Shown in pieces: positions 36,679 to 44,524 of a stretch of DNA of 64,000 nucleotides. How positions within the stretch are numbered: the stretch's first letter is position 1; each line of letters opens with the position of its first letter. The notes under the pieces are model-generated. The model was not told the origin of the DNA. It was given only the letters and a program-made list of their open reading frames with translations, and did no database searches. Source of the stretch: Sulfurivermis fontis (GTDB lineage Bacteria > Pseudomonadota > Gammaproteobacteria > Thiohalomonadales > Thiohalomonadaceae); NCBI RefSeq assembly GCF_004001245.1, contig NZ_AP018724.1:538501-602500 (forward strand), given 5' to 3'. A program made the position numbers and the translations under genes.

Positions 36679-36804
36679 CAGGTACGAGGATCAAGGTACA
36701 GGATACGAGGAAGGTGTGCGCTGCGCGCACGGTTGTTTGAGTCCAGAAACACTACGAGCGTGGCGAGTTCATTCCCTCGCATCTCGTCGCTTGTCCCTCG
36801 TACC
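36679..36804. repeat. Palindromic repeat family PR-A, copy 6
   Basis: The arms GGTACGAGGATCAAGGTACAGG and CGTCGCTTGTCCCTCGTACC flank a core with GTGCGCTGCGCGCACGG and ACTACGAGCGTGGCGAGT. It sits between convergent HMA and thiD genes. Confidence 0.7.
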
Positions 36805-36812
36805 GCTGTTCT

Positions 36813-37613
36813 TCATTCCTCTTCCGCCCGCGCCCAGAACAGCCGGTTGGGCAGCAACTGCCCCATGCCGATGCGGTAGCCGTTTTTCAGCGCCTCCCAG
36901 GTGTATTCCTGCGCCTCGTGGATGGCGCTGAAGGGCTCCAGCCCCTGGCCGAGCAGACCGGCGATGCTGGAGGCGAGGGTGCAGCCGGAGCCGTGGTAGC
37001 TGTGCGGCAGGCGCTCCCAGGTGAAGGTTTCCAGCTTGCGCATGTTGCCGTACAGCACGTTGTCCACGGTGGCGGTGTTCTCGTGGGTGCCGGTGATCAG
37101 CACCAGCTCGCAGCCGGCGGCGAGCAGTTCCTGACCGCAGGCATCCAGGGTGTCGGCCTCGGGGGCGAGGCGGCGCGCCTCCTGGCTGTTGGGGGTGAGC
37201 ACGGTGGTCTGCGGCAAGAGCAGCTCCGTCATCGCATCAATCAATTCCGCATCGGCCAGTTCGCCGCCGCCGCCGGCGCGCAGGATCGGGTCGGTCACCA
37301 CCGGGATGTCCGGGTAGTCGCTCAGGATGGTGTGGATCGCCTCGACGTTCTCCACGCTGCCCAGCATCCCCAGCTTGAAGCAGGCCACCGGCATGTCTTC
37401 CAGCACGGCACGCGCCTGCTCGATCACCAGCAGTGCCGACACCGGCTCGAAGCGGATTACGTTGCGCGTGTCTTGCACGGTGAGCGCGGTGATCACCGGC
37501 GCCGCCTGGCAGCCCATGGAGGCGATGGCCTCGATGTCGGCCTGGATGCCGGCGCCGCCGGTGGGGTCGTTGCCGGCGAAGGTCAGCACCACCGGGATGT
37601 CGTACTGGGTCAT
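36813..37613 (-). CDS. thiD: Hydroxymethylpyrimidine (phosphate) kinase ThiD
   Basis: This 266-residue ribokinase-fold enzyme phosphorylates HMP and HMP-P for thiamine synthesis. It has FAGNDPTGGAGIQADI near the N-terminus, the TALTVQDT segment, VTDPILRAGGGGE and the catalytic anion-hole motif HGSGCTLASSIAG (Cys in GSGCTLA). The length fits ThiD (266 in E. coli). No THI-box riboswitch was seen in the upstream 200 bp, which instead hold PR-B copy 3 and a MITE. Confidence 0.93.
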   Translation of the reverse strand: MTQYDIPVVLTFAGNDPTGGAGIQADIEAIASMGCQAAPVITALTVQDTRNVIRFEPVSALLVIEQARAVLEDMPVACFKLGMLGSVENVEAIHTILSDYPDIPVVTDPILRAGGGGELADAELIDAMTELLLPQTTVLTPNSQEARRLAPEADTLDACGQELLAAGCELVLITGTHENTATVDNVLYGNMRKLETFTWERLPHSYHGSGCTLASSIAGLLGQGLEPFSAIHEAQEYTWEALKNGYRIGMGQLLPNRLFWARAEEE

Positions 37614-37648
37614 GTCTGTCCCCGATTCCTTGTAAAGTCAAAGGCGCT

Positions 37649-37793
37649 CAACGCAAAGGCGCAAAGTACGCAGAGGCCGCAAAGATTTTTTGTGGAGCCT
37701 GATTTATCGCGCGCCAGGCCGGTCCAGGTGTCGCTAGCGCCCGGCGTAGCCGGGCTCCCACAATGTAAAGCGCAAATCCCCCTTTGCGTTGAG
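37649..37793. repeat. Palindromic repeat family PR-B, copy 3
   Basis: The arm AACGCAAAGGCGCAAAG and the opposite AAATCCCCCTTTGCGTT bracket an inner palindrome GTGGAGCCTGATTTATC ... GGGCTCCCACAA. The inner block matches copy 2 read in reverse. It lies just upstream of thiD's start. Confidence 0.65.
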
Positions 37794-37805
37794 TTTCTTT
37801 TCTAA

Positions 37806-37943
37806 GGAAGGTCTGAATAAGTCCATCCTGGACTTTTCAGGTCGCTCCCGCCCCTCCCTGGGCTGCGCGACATAAGTCCATCCGTGGACAAAATGGCGGC
37901 ACATCCCTGTGCCGCGGAAGCTCTGAACTTATTCAGAGCTTCC
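37806..37943 (+). mobile_element. IS5-type MITE, copy C (138 bp, internal deletion of 67 bp)
   Basis: It has the same ends as copies A and B, with perfect CTAA duplications at 37802-37805 and 37944-37947. Both central hairpins are missing. The right duplication contains, on the minus strand, the TAG stop of the class II aldolase gene. Confidence 0.88.
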
Positions 37944-38504
37944 CTAAAGCGTCCCCGCCAGACGCGCGATGTGGGTGGTCTGGGCGGAGAGTTCCAGCGA
38001 GCAGGTCCACTTGTAGGCCAGGTTGAGCGTTTCGGCGCAGGCGTAGACGCCGTGGCCGCGCACCACCGTGATCGGGTATTCGGCCAGCACCTCCGCCACC
38101 TTGTGCGGCGCCTCGGCGACGTAGTGGCTGTAGGGGATGGTGATCACCGGCACGCGCGGGAAGTAGAGCTGGCCCTCGAAGTCCGGCGGCAGGTAGTCCT
38201 GCCCGTTCAGGGTCAGGGCGACGGTGTGGGCGCCGTGGCTGTGCAGCACCGCGCGGGCCTTGGGATTGCGCTGGTAGACCTGGATGTGCAGCGGGGCATC
38301 GAGGGAGGCGCGCTCGCCCAAAGTGCCATCGATGTGGCAGCGCACCAGGTGGTCCGGCTCCAGCAGGTCGGCGCAGCAGCCGGTGGGGGTGACCCACACG
38401 GTATCGCCGTCGCGCACCGAGGCGTTACCGCTGTGGGAGTCGTTGATGCCGTACTGGCGCAGCCAGCGGTAGTGGCGCACCAGGTCTGCCTTCAGATTTT
38501 CCAT
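37944..38504 (-). CDS. Class II aldolase/adducin-family protein
   Basis: This 186-residue metal-dependent aldolase or dehydratase fold has zinc ligands visible as HSHGAH and the later RGHGVYA, with SGNASVRDGDTVWVTPTG as the substrate loop. This length and set fit small fuculose-/ribulose-type aldolases or methylthioribulose-phosphate dehydratase-like enzymes, but no neighbouring gene fixes the substrate. Its TAG stop lies in the target duplication of MITE copy C. It is divergent from tonB, whose upstream region carries a Fur box. Confidence 0.8.
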   Translation of the reverse strand: MENLKADLVRHYRWLRQYGINDSHSGNASVRDGDTVWVTPTGCCADLLEPDHLVRCHIDGTLGERASLDAPLHIQVYQRNPKARAVLHSHGAHTVALTLNGQDYLPPDFEGQLYFPRVPVITIPYSHYVAEAPHKVAEVLAEYPITVVRGHGVYACAETLNLAYKWTCSLELSAQTTHIARLAGTL

Positions 38505-38567
38505 CGCGCTATTCCATCACAAGACGTCCGCCTTGACGACACTGTCGTGTACTCGCGTATTTACGCA

Positions 38568-38593
38568 ATTGACAATCATTCTCATCCGCATTT
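38568..38593 (+). promoter_or_regulatory. Fur box upstream of tonB
   Basis: The stretch TTGACAATCATTCTCATC matches the classical GATAATGATTATCATTATC-type Fur operator in most positions. It lies 36-61 bp before the tonB start, in a place that would block the promoter. Confidence 0.75.
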
Positions 38594-38628
38594 AATATCA
38601 TGACCATGAAACACAGGGGCATGCCGTC

Positions 38629-39297
38629 GTGACATGGGTGGGCGCACCGCGCGGTCTGCAGCTTTCCGCGGCGGCGGTGAGTTTCGGTCTGCATGCGCTG
38701 GCGGTGGTGCTGGCCGTGTGGGTGGCGGCGCCGTCGCTGACGCCTCCGGCCGCGCCGCAACAGGTGGTGACGGTCTCCCTGCTGCAGAGCCGCCCGGCGC
38801 CGCCGGCCAAGATGGTATCGCCGGCCCCGGAGCCGCCGTCCAGACCGGCGCCCCGGCCGACACCGCAGAAGGTGCAGGCACCGTGGGTCGAGTCGCGGCA
38901 GGTGCAGGCGTCGCCCGAACCGCCGCCGGCCGTGCTGCCGCCGCCCGCGGCGGTGGTGCAACCCGCAGCACCGGCGACGGCGGAGGTGGCCGACGTGGCC
39001 GAAGAAGAGATGCCTTTGGTGGAGCCGAGCTTCCAGGCCGACTACCTGCGCAATCCGGCTCCCGCCTATCCGCGCCTCTCCAGGCGGCTGGGCGAGCAGG
39101 GCGAGGTGAGCCTGCGCGTGCTGGTCGACCCGCACGGCAAGCCGCGGCGCGTGGAGTTGGCGTCGTCCAGCGGCTCCGAACGCCTGGATCGGGCGGCGCT
39201 GGAGGTGGTGCAGCGGTGGAGTTTCGTCCCCGCGCGGCGCGGCAGCCGGGCGGTGGAGGCTTGGGTCATCGTGCCCATCGTGTTCAGTCTGGGGTGA
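38629..39297 (+). CDS. tonB: TonB energy-transducing protein
   Basis: This 222-residue protein has one N-terminal membrane helix (about residues 12-34), a long proline-rich spacer (35-115; 20-odd prolines), and a C-terminal TonB domain with PAYPRLSRRLGEQGEV, RVELASSSGSERLDRAAL and the final aromatic WSFVPARR. It carries energy from ExbB-ExbD to outer-membrane receptors in the periplasm. The start is a GTG at 38629. exbB follows after a PR-B half-copy. Confidence 0.92.
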   Translation: MTWVGAPRGLQLSAAAVSFGLHALAVVLAVWVAAPSLTPPAAPQQVVTVSLLQSRPAPPAKMVSPAPEPPSRPAPRPTPQKVQAPWVESRQVQASPEPPPAVLPPPAAVVQPAAPATAEVADVAEEEMPLVEPSFQADYLRNPAPAYPRLSRRLGEQGEVSLRVLVDPHGKPRRVELASSSGSERLDRAALEVVQRWSFVPARRGSRAVEAWVIVPIVFSLG

Positions 39298-39346
39298 AGA
39301 GATGAAAATTCGCGGTAACTGCTCCCCCCTTTAAAGTCAAAAGCGT

Positions 39347-39397
39347 TCAACGCAAACAACGCAAAGACGCAAAGGACGCGAAGAGCGCAAAGGGGAA
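39347..39397. repeat. Palindromic repeat family PR-B, half-copy 4
   Basis: Only one arm is present: tandem-like units AACGCAAACAACGCAAAG, ACGCAAAGGACGCGAAG, GCGCAAAGG. It lies in the 205-bp tonB-exbB gap, together with a TCGGACT-GA-AGTCCGA hairpin at 39418-39433. Confidence 0.55.
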
Positions 39398-39501
39398 CGA
39401 TAAAAATACAGTACGTGGTTCGGACTGAAGTCCGATCCACGGGTGGGTAGTTAGCAATTCGTGTTTATTGCGTTCATTTGCGGACGACTGAGGTTTTTGG
39501 A

Positions 39502-40224
39502 ATGAATCTGGCTTTGGTGTTCGAGCAGGGCGACTGGGTGTTGATCGGGGTGTTCCTCACCCTCCTGCTGATGTCGTCGCTGACCTGGTATCTGATCATC
39601 GTCAAGGCGCTGTGGTTGAACCGCGTGCGTGGCGCCAACGGCCGCTTTGTGCAGTCGTTCTGGGACGCGGCGGACATCCAGGCGGCGGCCGGTGTGGCAG
39701 CGTCGGATGCGGTCTCGCCGTTGGCGCGGCTGGCGCAGTCGGGCATCGCCGGCCTGGAGCACTTCACCTGCCGGTCACGTGCCCGCGTCGGCGATGCCTG
39801 CGGGGTGGACGAGTTTCTGGTGCGCACCCTGCGCAACGCCATGAACCGCGAGGCCTCCCACTCTTCCTCAGGCATGACCCTGCTGGCCTCGGTGGGCAGT
39901 ACGGCGCCCTTCGTCGGCCTGTTCGGCACCGTGTGGGGCATCTACCACGCCCTGATGGAAATCTCCCGCGCCGGCAGCGCCAGCATGGAGATGGTGGCCG
40001 GGCCGCTGGGCGAGGCCTTGGTGGCCACCGCCGCCGGTCTCGCCGCCGCCATCCCCGCGGTGCTGGCCTACAACGCCTTCAACCGCGCCAACCGCGTACT
40101 GGCCGAGGAGATGGACGGCTTTGCCCACGACCTGCACGCCTTTCTCATCACCGGCGCCTGCGTGACGCCGGCCCACTGCGCCCTGGTGGCGCAGCGCGCG
40201 GAAGCGCGCGCGGGGGCGGCGTGA
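39502..40224 (+). CDS. exbB: Proton channel subunit ExbB
   Basis: This 240-residue MotA/TolQ/ExbB proton-channel subunit has three membrane helices (about residues 14-36, 132-155, 178-200). The conserved segments SVGSTAPFVGLFGTVWGIYHAL and GLGEALVATAAGLAAAIPAVLAYN carry the channel polar residues. The ATG at 39502 follows TGGA with a GAGG at 39490. Its TGA stop overlaps the exbD ATG, giving translational coupling. Confidence 0.93.
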   Translation: MNLALVFEQGDWVLIGVFLTLLLMSSLTWYLIIVKALWLNRVRGANGRFVQSFWDAADIQAAAGVAASDAVSPLARLAQSGIAGLEHFTCRSRARVGDACGVDEFLVRTLRNAMNREASHSSSGMTLLASVGSTAPFVGLFGTVWGIYHALMEISRAGSASMEMVAGPLGEALVATAAGLAAAIPAVLAYNAFNRANRVLAEEMDGFAHDLHAFLITGACVTPAHCALVAQRAEARAGAA

Positions 40225-40643
40225 TGGCCTTCGGCGGACTGGGCGGCGGGCGCGAGCAGCCCATGGCGGAGATGAACGTCATCCCGCTGGTGGACATCAT
40301 GCTGGTGCTGCTGGTGATCTTCATCATCACCGCGCCGGTGCTGACCCATGCGGTGAAGGTGGACCTGCCGCAGGCCAGCAGCGCGCCCAACGAGACCACG
40401 CCCGACACCATCACCCTCGCCATCGACGCCGCCGGCCGGCTGTACTGGAACGACGCGCCGATGGAATACGACGCCCTGCAGGATCGCCTGGCCAAGCTCG
40501 TCCGCATCGATCCGGAAACAGAAGTGCACCTGCGCGCGGAGAAGACCACGCCCTACGACAACGTCGCCCGCGTCCTGGCCGCGGGGCGTAACGCCGGCAT
40601 CGTCCGGCTGGGTTTCGTGATGGAACCGGAACGACGGAATTAG
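40224..40643 (+). CDS. exbD: ExbD biopolymer transport protein
   Basis: This 139-residue protein has one N-terminal helix in which the proton-carrying Asp is in PLVDIMLVLLVIF, then a periplasmic domain ending with GFVMEPERRN. It acts with ExbB to energise TonB. Start and exbB stop share an A (TGATG). The TAG stop lies in the TTAG duplicated by MITE copy D. Confidence 0.93.
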   Translation: MAFGGLGGGREQPMAEMNVIPLVDIMLVLLVIFIITAPVLTHAVKVDLPQASSAPNETTPDTITLAIDAAGRLYWNDAPMEYDALQDRLAKLVRIDPETEVHLRAEKTTPYDNVARVLAAGRNAGIVRLGFVMEPERRN

Positions 40644-40796
40644 GGAAGGTCTGAATAAGTCCATCCTGGACTTCTCAGACCACGCCAAGCGAAAAGTGTG
40701 ATTTTCGCTTGGCTTCATTTTTCAACGACTTATCGTCGTTGAAAAATGGCGGCACATCCCTGTGCCGCGGAAGCTCTGAACTTATTCAGGGCTTCC
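40644..40796 (+). mobile_element. IS5-type MITE, copy D (153 bp, internal deletion of 52 bp)
   Basis: It has perfect TTAG duplications at 40640-40643 and 40797-40800. It has the same deletion as copy E (the segment after CTTCTCAG, including the central ACATAAGTCCATC part), so D and E come from one shortened progenitor. It lies directly downstream of exbD. Confidence 0.88.
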
Positions 40797-40801
40797 TTAG
40801 G

Positions 40802-40819
40802 GGAGCTCTGAATAAGTCC
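40802..40819 (+). mobile_element. Orphan IS5-type inverted-repeat end
   Basis: GGAGCTCTGAATAAGTCC lies one base after the TTAG duplication of copy D. It differs from the MITE end by one deletion and one substitution. No partner end was found, so it may be the left end of a deleted IS5-type element. Confidence 0.5.
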
Positions 40820-41019
40820 AGCGCTGCCGCGAGGGGCTCACGGAAAGCCACTCCGCCTTCTTCGCCGGCAGGCTGGGCTCTTTGACCCGAGTGCACCCCT
40901 ACACCGTGGGCGAGCGGTTCAGCGTGTTTGGTGCGGTCAAGAAGCTGACCGATGGGCAATATATCGCCGGCCTGCGCCAGGGCATTGACGCCGGACCCGC
41001 GCCCAGCTTCGCGCTGGGG
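40816..41019 (+). pseudogene. C-terminal stump of a TonB-dependent receptor
   Basis: A plus-strand frame reads HSAFFAGRLGSLTRV, then PYTVGERFSVFGAVKKLTDGQ, then YIAGLRQGIDAGPAPSFALG. This resembles the last two beta-strands of siderophore receptors (FSVFGAVKNLTDxxYIA..RxG...PR.F..G). No start, plug domain or barrel lies upstream: an IS5-type end replaces it, and an in-frame stop is found near 40813. The place, directly behind tonB-exbB-exbD and before the ftr genes, is where a receptor would be expected. Confidence 0.65.
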
Positions 41020-41167
41020 CGAGGTAGCGCTTCTCGCGGAGGGGGCGCCACGGCGGGAGGCTGCCCGTATCTCGACCGTGCCGCGGTCACTGCCGGCGCT
41101 TCGGATCCGGTGCGGCCGTGACGTGGAAATGCGTTGTAAACCGTATTGACAGGTGCCTTGCTTTCTG

Positions 41168-41197
41168 TTGATATGTAAATACGAATCGTTATCATCT
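41168..41197 (+). promoter_or_regulatory. Fur box overlapping the ftrA promoter
   Basis: AAATACGAATCGTTATCAT matches the Fur consensus, with a TTGATA (-35, 41168-41173) and TATCAT (-10, 41190-41195) 16 bp apart. The operator covers the promoter, so iron-dependent repression is expected. Confidence 0.75.
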
Positions 41198-41229
41198 AGT
41201 TTTATAGGTCAAACAAAGGAGAGAGATTC

Positions 41230-41766
41230 ATGCGCTGTGTCCGTTCCATTCTTCTGTCCGCCGCGCTGGCCATGGCAGTGCCGGCGCTCGCCGCCGAATA
41301 CCCCATCGGTACCCCCCATCATCGCCACGGCATGGAGATCGCAGCGGTATACCTGCAGCCGGTGGTAATGGAACCGGAAGGGATGATGCGCGCCGCCGCC
41401 GAGTCGGATGTCCACATCGAGGCGGACATCCGCGCCTTGGCCGACAATCCCAACGGCTTTGCCGAGGGCGACTGGATCCCCTACCTGGTGGTCAAGTACG
41501 AGATCACCAAGCAGGGCGGCGCGACCATCAAGGGCGACATGATGCCGATGGTGGCCAGCGACGGCCCGCACTACGGCGACAACGTCAAGCTGATGGGGCC
41601 CGGCAAGTACACCGTGAAGTACGAGGTGGCCCCGCCCACGGCCAATCCCATGGCCCACTTCGGCCGTCATACCGACCGCCTCACCGGCGTGCGCCCCTGG
41701 TTCAAGCCGTTCACTGTCGAATACGAGTTCGTCTACGCCGGCATCGGCAAGAAGGGGGGCTACTGA
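41230..41766 (+). CDS. ftrA: Periplasmic P19-type iron transport protein FtrA
   Basis: This 178-residue periplasmic protein (signal peptide about 1-22, cleaved after ALAA) belongs to the P19/FetP/Tp34 family. These bind Cu and Fe via His/Met: HHRHGMEIAAV and EPEGMMR, then MMPMVASDGPHYGDNV, are the conserved metal sites. In [10 protein letters not shown] and Brucella this is FtrA of the FtrABCD ferrous uptake system. The ATG follows GGAGAG. It overlaps the porin by the shared A of TGATG. Confidence 0.9.
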   Translation: MRCVRSILLSAALAMAVPALAAEYPIGTPHHRHGMEIAAVYLQPVVMEPEGMMRAAAESDVHIEADIRALADNPNGFAEGDWIPYLVVKYEITKQGGATIKGDMMPMVASDGPHYGDNVKLMGPGKYTVKYEVAPPTANPMAHFGRHTDRLTGVRPWFKPFTVEYEFVYAGIGKKGGY

Positions 41767-43133
41767 TGAGTGCGGTAACGGGAACGCTGCGCCTGTTGCC
41801 GGTGCTGGCCGCGGTATTTGCCGCCGCTCCGGCGGTGGCCGCACCGACGGTGGATGAGCTGCTCAAGCGCATCGAGCAGCTGGAGCGCCGGCAGCAGGCC
41901 GAGGACGAGGCGCTACAGAACGATTACCTGCGCGAGCAGGATCCGGAGGTCATCACGCGGCTCAAGGACGTGGAGATTCGCACCCTCAGTCTGCAGAAGC
42001 AGGCGCGCATGGTCGAGGCCCTCGACGGCGTGACTGCCGGTGTCGGTCTGGTGGCGGTGGCGCAGCGGGCCAATGGCGACGCCACGGCGGACGGCAACGG
42101 CGAAAGCCAGCTCAACTATCGCGGTGACGTTTCGGTCACCCTGCCCGGTGGTGAGTACGGTCGTTCCCATGGTCGTTTGTTCGCCCATTTCCGCCTCGGC
42201 CAGGGCGATGGGTTGGCCAAACTGAACGACAGCTTCAGCGCACCCAATGCCACGGCCTTTGCCGATGCCAACGGCGCCGGTAGTCCGGTGCTGGCCCAGT
42301 TGTGGTACCAGATGGATGTGCCGCTGGGGGATGACGGCACCGGACGCTGGCCCAAGCAGCACATGGAGATCACCGTCGGCAAGATGGACCCCTTCCTGTT
42401 CTTCGATCAGAACAGCATCGCCGATGACGAGACCGCGCGCTTCATGAACGGCGCCTTCGTCCACAATCCGCTGCTCGATGTGGGCGGCGATGTGGCGGTG
42501 GATGATTACGGCTTCACCCCCGGCCTGCGTCTCGCTTACCACAACGAGCAGGGCGCGCCGGAGTCGTGGCGCGTGTCCGTCGGCGTGTTCGGCGCCGGTA
42601 ACGGTGCCGCGTTCAACGACAGCTTCGATTCCCCCTTCGTCATCGTGCAGGCGGAAACCACGCGCAAGCTGTTCGGCGGCCTCGAGGGCAATTACCGCCT
42701 CTACGGTTGGAGCAACGGCCAGGCCAGTGAATTCAACGACGGTCAGGTGACCGAGCGCCACAGCGGCTGGGGTCTCTCCGCCGATCAGCGCGTCGGCGAC
42801 TACACCACGCTGTTCGGCCGTTATGGCGCCTCCACCGCCGGCAAGGTGAAGTTCGATCAGGCGCTGACGCTGGGCGCCGAGTTCGGCGGCAGCTACTGGG
42901 GGCGCGGCGGCGATGCCATCGGTGTGGCGGTGGGATGGCTGCAGCCCAGCAACGACTACGAGGCGGCCACCGGCTTCAATCGGGCCGAGGAACTGGTGGA
43001 GCTGTTCTACCGCTGGCGCCTGAACGAGCAGGTGGCGCTGACGCCGGATGTGCAGTGGGTGCGCAACGCCGCCGGCAATGGCGACGCCAGGGACATGATG
43101 GTGGTCGGTGTGCGCGCGGCGGTGAATTTCTAG
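41766..43133 (+). CDS. OprB-like porin in the ftr locus
   Basis: This 455-residue outer-membrane protein has a signal peptide (about 1-25), then a short coiled-coil (about 28-75, LLKRIEQLERRQQAEDEAL), then a porin body ending in a terminal Phe (AAVNF). The barrel carries MDPFLFFDQNSIADDETARF and GWLQPSNDYEAATGF as in carbohydrate-selective porins (OprB family). It is translationally coupled to ftrA, suggesting a dedicated pore for iron complexes. Its TAG stop lies in the duplication of MITE copy E. Confidence 0.75.
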   Translation: MSAVTGTLRLLPVLAAVFAAAPAVAAPTVDELLKRIEQLERRQQAEDEALQNDYLREQDPEVITRLKDVEIRTLSLQKQARMVEALDGVTAGVGLVAVAQRANGDATADGNGESQLNYRGDVSVTLPGGEYGRSHGRLFAHFRLGQGDGLAKLNDSFSAPNATAFADANGAGSPVLAQLWYQMDVPLGDDGTGRWPKQHMEITVGKMDPFLFFDQNSIADDETARFMNGAFVHNPLLDVGGDVAVDDYGFTPGLRLAYHNEQGAPESWRVSVGVFGAGNGAAFNDSFDSPFVIVQAETTRKLFGGLEGNYRLYGWSNGQASEFNDGQVTERHSGWGLSADQRVGDYTTLFGRYGASTAGKVKFDQALTLGAEFGGSYWGRGGDAIGVAVGWLQPSNDYEAATGFNRAEELVELFYRWRLNEQVALTPDVQWVRNAAGNGDARDMMVVGVRAAVNF

Positions 43134-43286
43134 GGAAGGTCTGAATAAGTCCATCCTGGACTTCTCAGACCACGCCAAGCGAACAGTGTGATTTTCGCTT
43201 GGCTTCATTTTTCAACGACTTATCGTCGTTGAAAAATGGCGGCACATCCCTGTGCCGCGGAAGCTCTGAACTTATTCAGAGCTTCC
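43134..43286 (+). mobile_element. IS5-type MITE, copy E (153 bp)
   Basis: It has perfect CTAG duplications at 43130-43133 and 43287-43290. It carries the same deletion as copy D. It sits between the porin and ftrB inside what would otherwise be one operon. Confidence 0.88.
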
Positions 43287-43297
43287 CTAGTACCGAT

Positions 43298-43326
43298 GCG
43301 GGCCGGGCAGCGCCCGGCCCGCCTTT
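43298..43326 (+). terminator. Strong hairpin before ftrB
   Basis: An 11-bp GC-only stem GCGGGCCGGGC/GCCCGGCCCGC is followed by CTTTT. It ends 21 bp before the ftrB start and may stop or attenuate transcription from ftrA. Confidence 0.6.
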
Positions 43327-43346
43327 TGGCATGAGGGCGATGTGAC

Positions 43347-43703
43347 ATGGCGATGTGGACGGATTGGTTGCGGGTGAGTGTCGTGGGGCTGGTGGCGCTG
43401 TGGCTGGTGCTGGGCGGCGCTCAGGCGCATGGTGCGGAGCTGCTCACCTTCGAGGTGGTGGCGCAGGACGGCCGGCTGATCCCCGACACGCTGCGTGTGC
43501 CGGCGAAGACGCGCTTCAAGATCGTGATCAGGAATCAGGGCAGCGACGCCGTCGAGTTCGAGAGCATCGAACTGCGCAAGGAGAAAGTGTTGGCGCCCGG
43601 CGTCACCTCGTTCGTGGTGATCGCCCCGCTCAAGCCCGGCACCTACCGCTACTTTGACGAATTCCATCCCGACACCGGCCAGGGCCGGATCATCGTGGAG
43701 TAA
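43347..43703 (+). CDS. ftrB: Cupredoxin-like periplasmic protein FtrB
   Basis: This 118-residue protein with a signal peptide (about 1-28) is a single cupredoxin domain, as FtrB in FtrABCD systems. It carries LTFEVVAQDGRLIPDTLRVPA and a C-terminal GTYRYFDEFHPDTGQGRIIV. The usual type-1 copper ligands are not obvious (a His near FHPD only), so it may bind iron. The ATG is followed 6 bp after the stop by ftrC. The start lies 21 bp behind the hairpin. Confidence 0.82.
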   Translation: MAMWTDWLRVSVVGLVALWLVLGGAQAHGAELLTFEVVAQDGRLIPDTLRVPAKTRFKIVIRNQGSDAVEFESIELRKEKVLAPGVTSFVVIAPLKPGTYRYFDEFHPDTGQGRIIVE

Positions 43704-43708
43704 ACCCC

Positions 43709-44524
43709 ATGGGGCAGGCACTGTTCATCGTTTGGCGTGAAAGCATAGAGGCATTGTTGGTGATCGGCATCCTCTGGGCCTGGCTGCGGATGCGCGGCGA
43801 ACTGGCGCGCGGGCGCTGGTATCTGGCCGCCGGCGCGGCGGCCGGTCTGTTGTTGGCCGGTGCGCTCGCCGTCGCCATGACCGTGGTGCAGGACGAACTG
43901 GCCGGTGCGGTGCTGGAGTATTTCCAGGCCGGCATGGTGTTGCTCGCCGCCGCACTGATTACCCATATGGTGTTGTGGATGCGACGCCATGGCCGTGCCA
44001 TGAGGCAGCAGCTGCACGCCGGTGCCGCGGCGGCCTTCGATCGTGCCGGCGCCTTCGGCATCGCCGTGCTGGTGGCCATTGCCGTGGCGCGCGAGGGCGC
44101 CGAGACGGCGATTTTTCTTTACGGCCTCAGCTTCAATGCCGGCAGTGAGCTGTGGCAGGGGGCCGTCCTCGGCGTGGTGCTGGCGCTGCTGACGGTGATG
44201 GTGCTGGCACGCGGCCTGCGCCTGTTCAGCTATGCAGTGTTCTTCCGCGCCAGCAGCGTGCTGCTGTTGTTGCTGGCCTGCGGTCTGCTGGTCAGCGGGG
44301 TGGAACGGCTGATCGGACTGGAAATGCTGCCGGCGCTGGTGGACCCGCTGTGGGACAGCACCTTCCTGCTGGACGATGCGGCGGGCCCGGGTAACGTGCT
44401 GGCCACCTTCGCCGGTTATCGCGCGCGGCCTTCACTGGTGTTGCTGCTGCTGGTGGCGGCCTACTGGCTGTTCGTGCTGTGGCCGCGCCACCCGGCATCG
44501 GCGACGGTGCGGGCACATGACTGA
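43709..44524 (+). CDS. ftrC: FTR1-family iron permease FtrC
   Basis: This 271-residue iron permease of the FTR1/EfeU family has seven helices. The two REGxE-type iron motifs are visible: WRESIEALLV near residue 10 (R10-E11-x-x-E14) and AREGAETAIF near 130. FTR1 moves Fe3+ after oxidation; in FtrABCD, with P19 and cupredoxin partners, it takes up ferrous iron. The stop overlaps the next start by 8 bp (frames overlap). Confidence 0.9.
   Translation: MGQALFIVWRESIEALLVIGILWAWLRMRGELARGRWYLAAGAAAGLLLAGALAVAMTVVQDELAGAVLEYFQAGMVLLAAALITHMVLWMRRHGRAMRQQLHAGAAAAFDRAGAFGIAVLVAIAVAREGAETAIFLYGLSFNAGSELWQGAVLGVVLALLTVMVLARGLRLFSYAVFFRASSVLLLLLACGLLVSGVERLIGLEMLPALVDPLWDSTFLLDDAAGPGNVLATFAGYRARPSLVLLLLVAAYWLFVLWPRHPASATVRAHD

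Noticed and set aside
43134..43286. Transposase gene within the repeated elements
   Set aside because: All copies are 205 bp or shorter and have no coding capacity; they can only move in trans.
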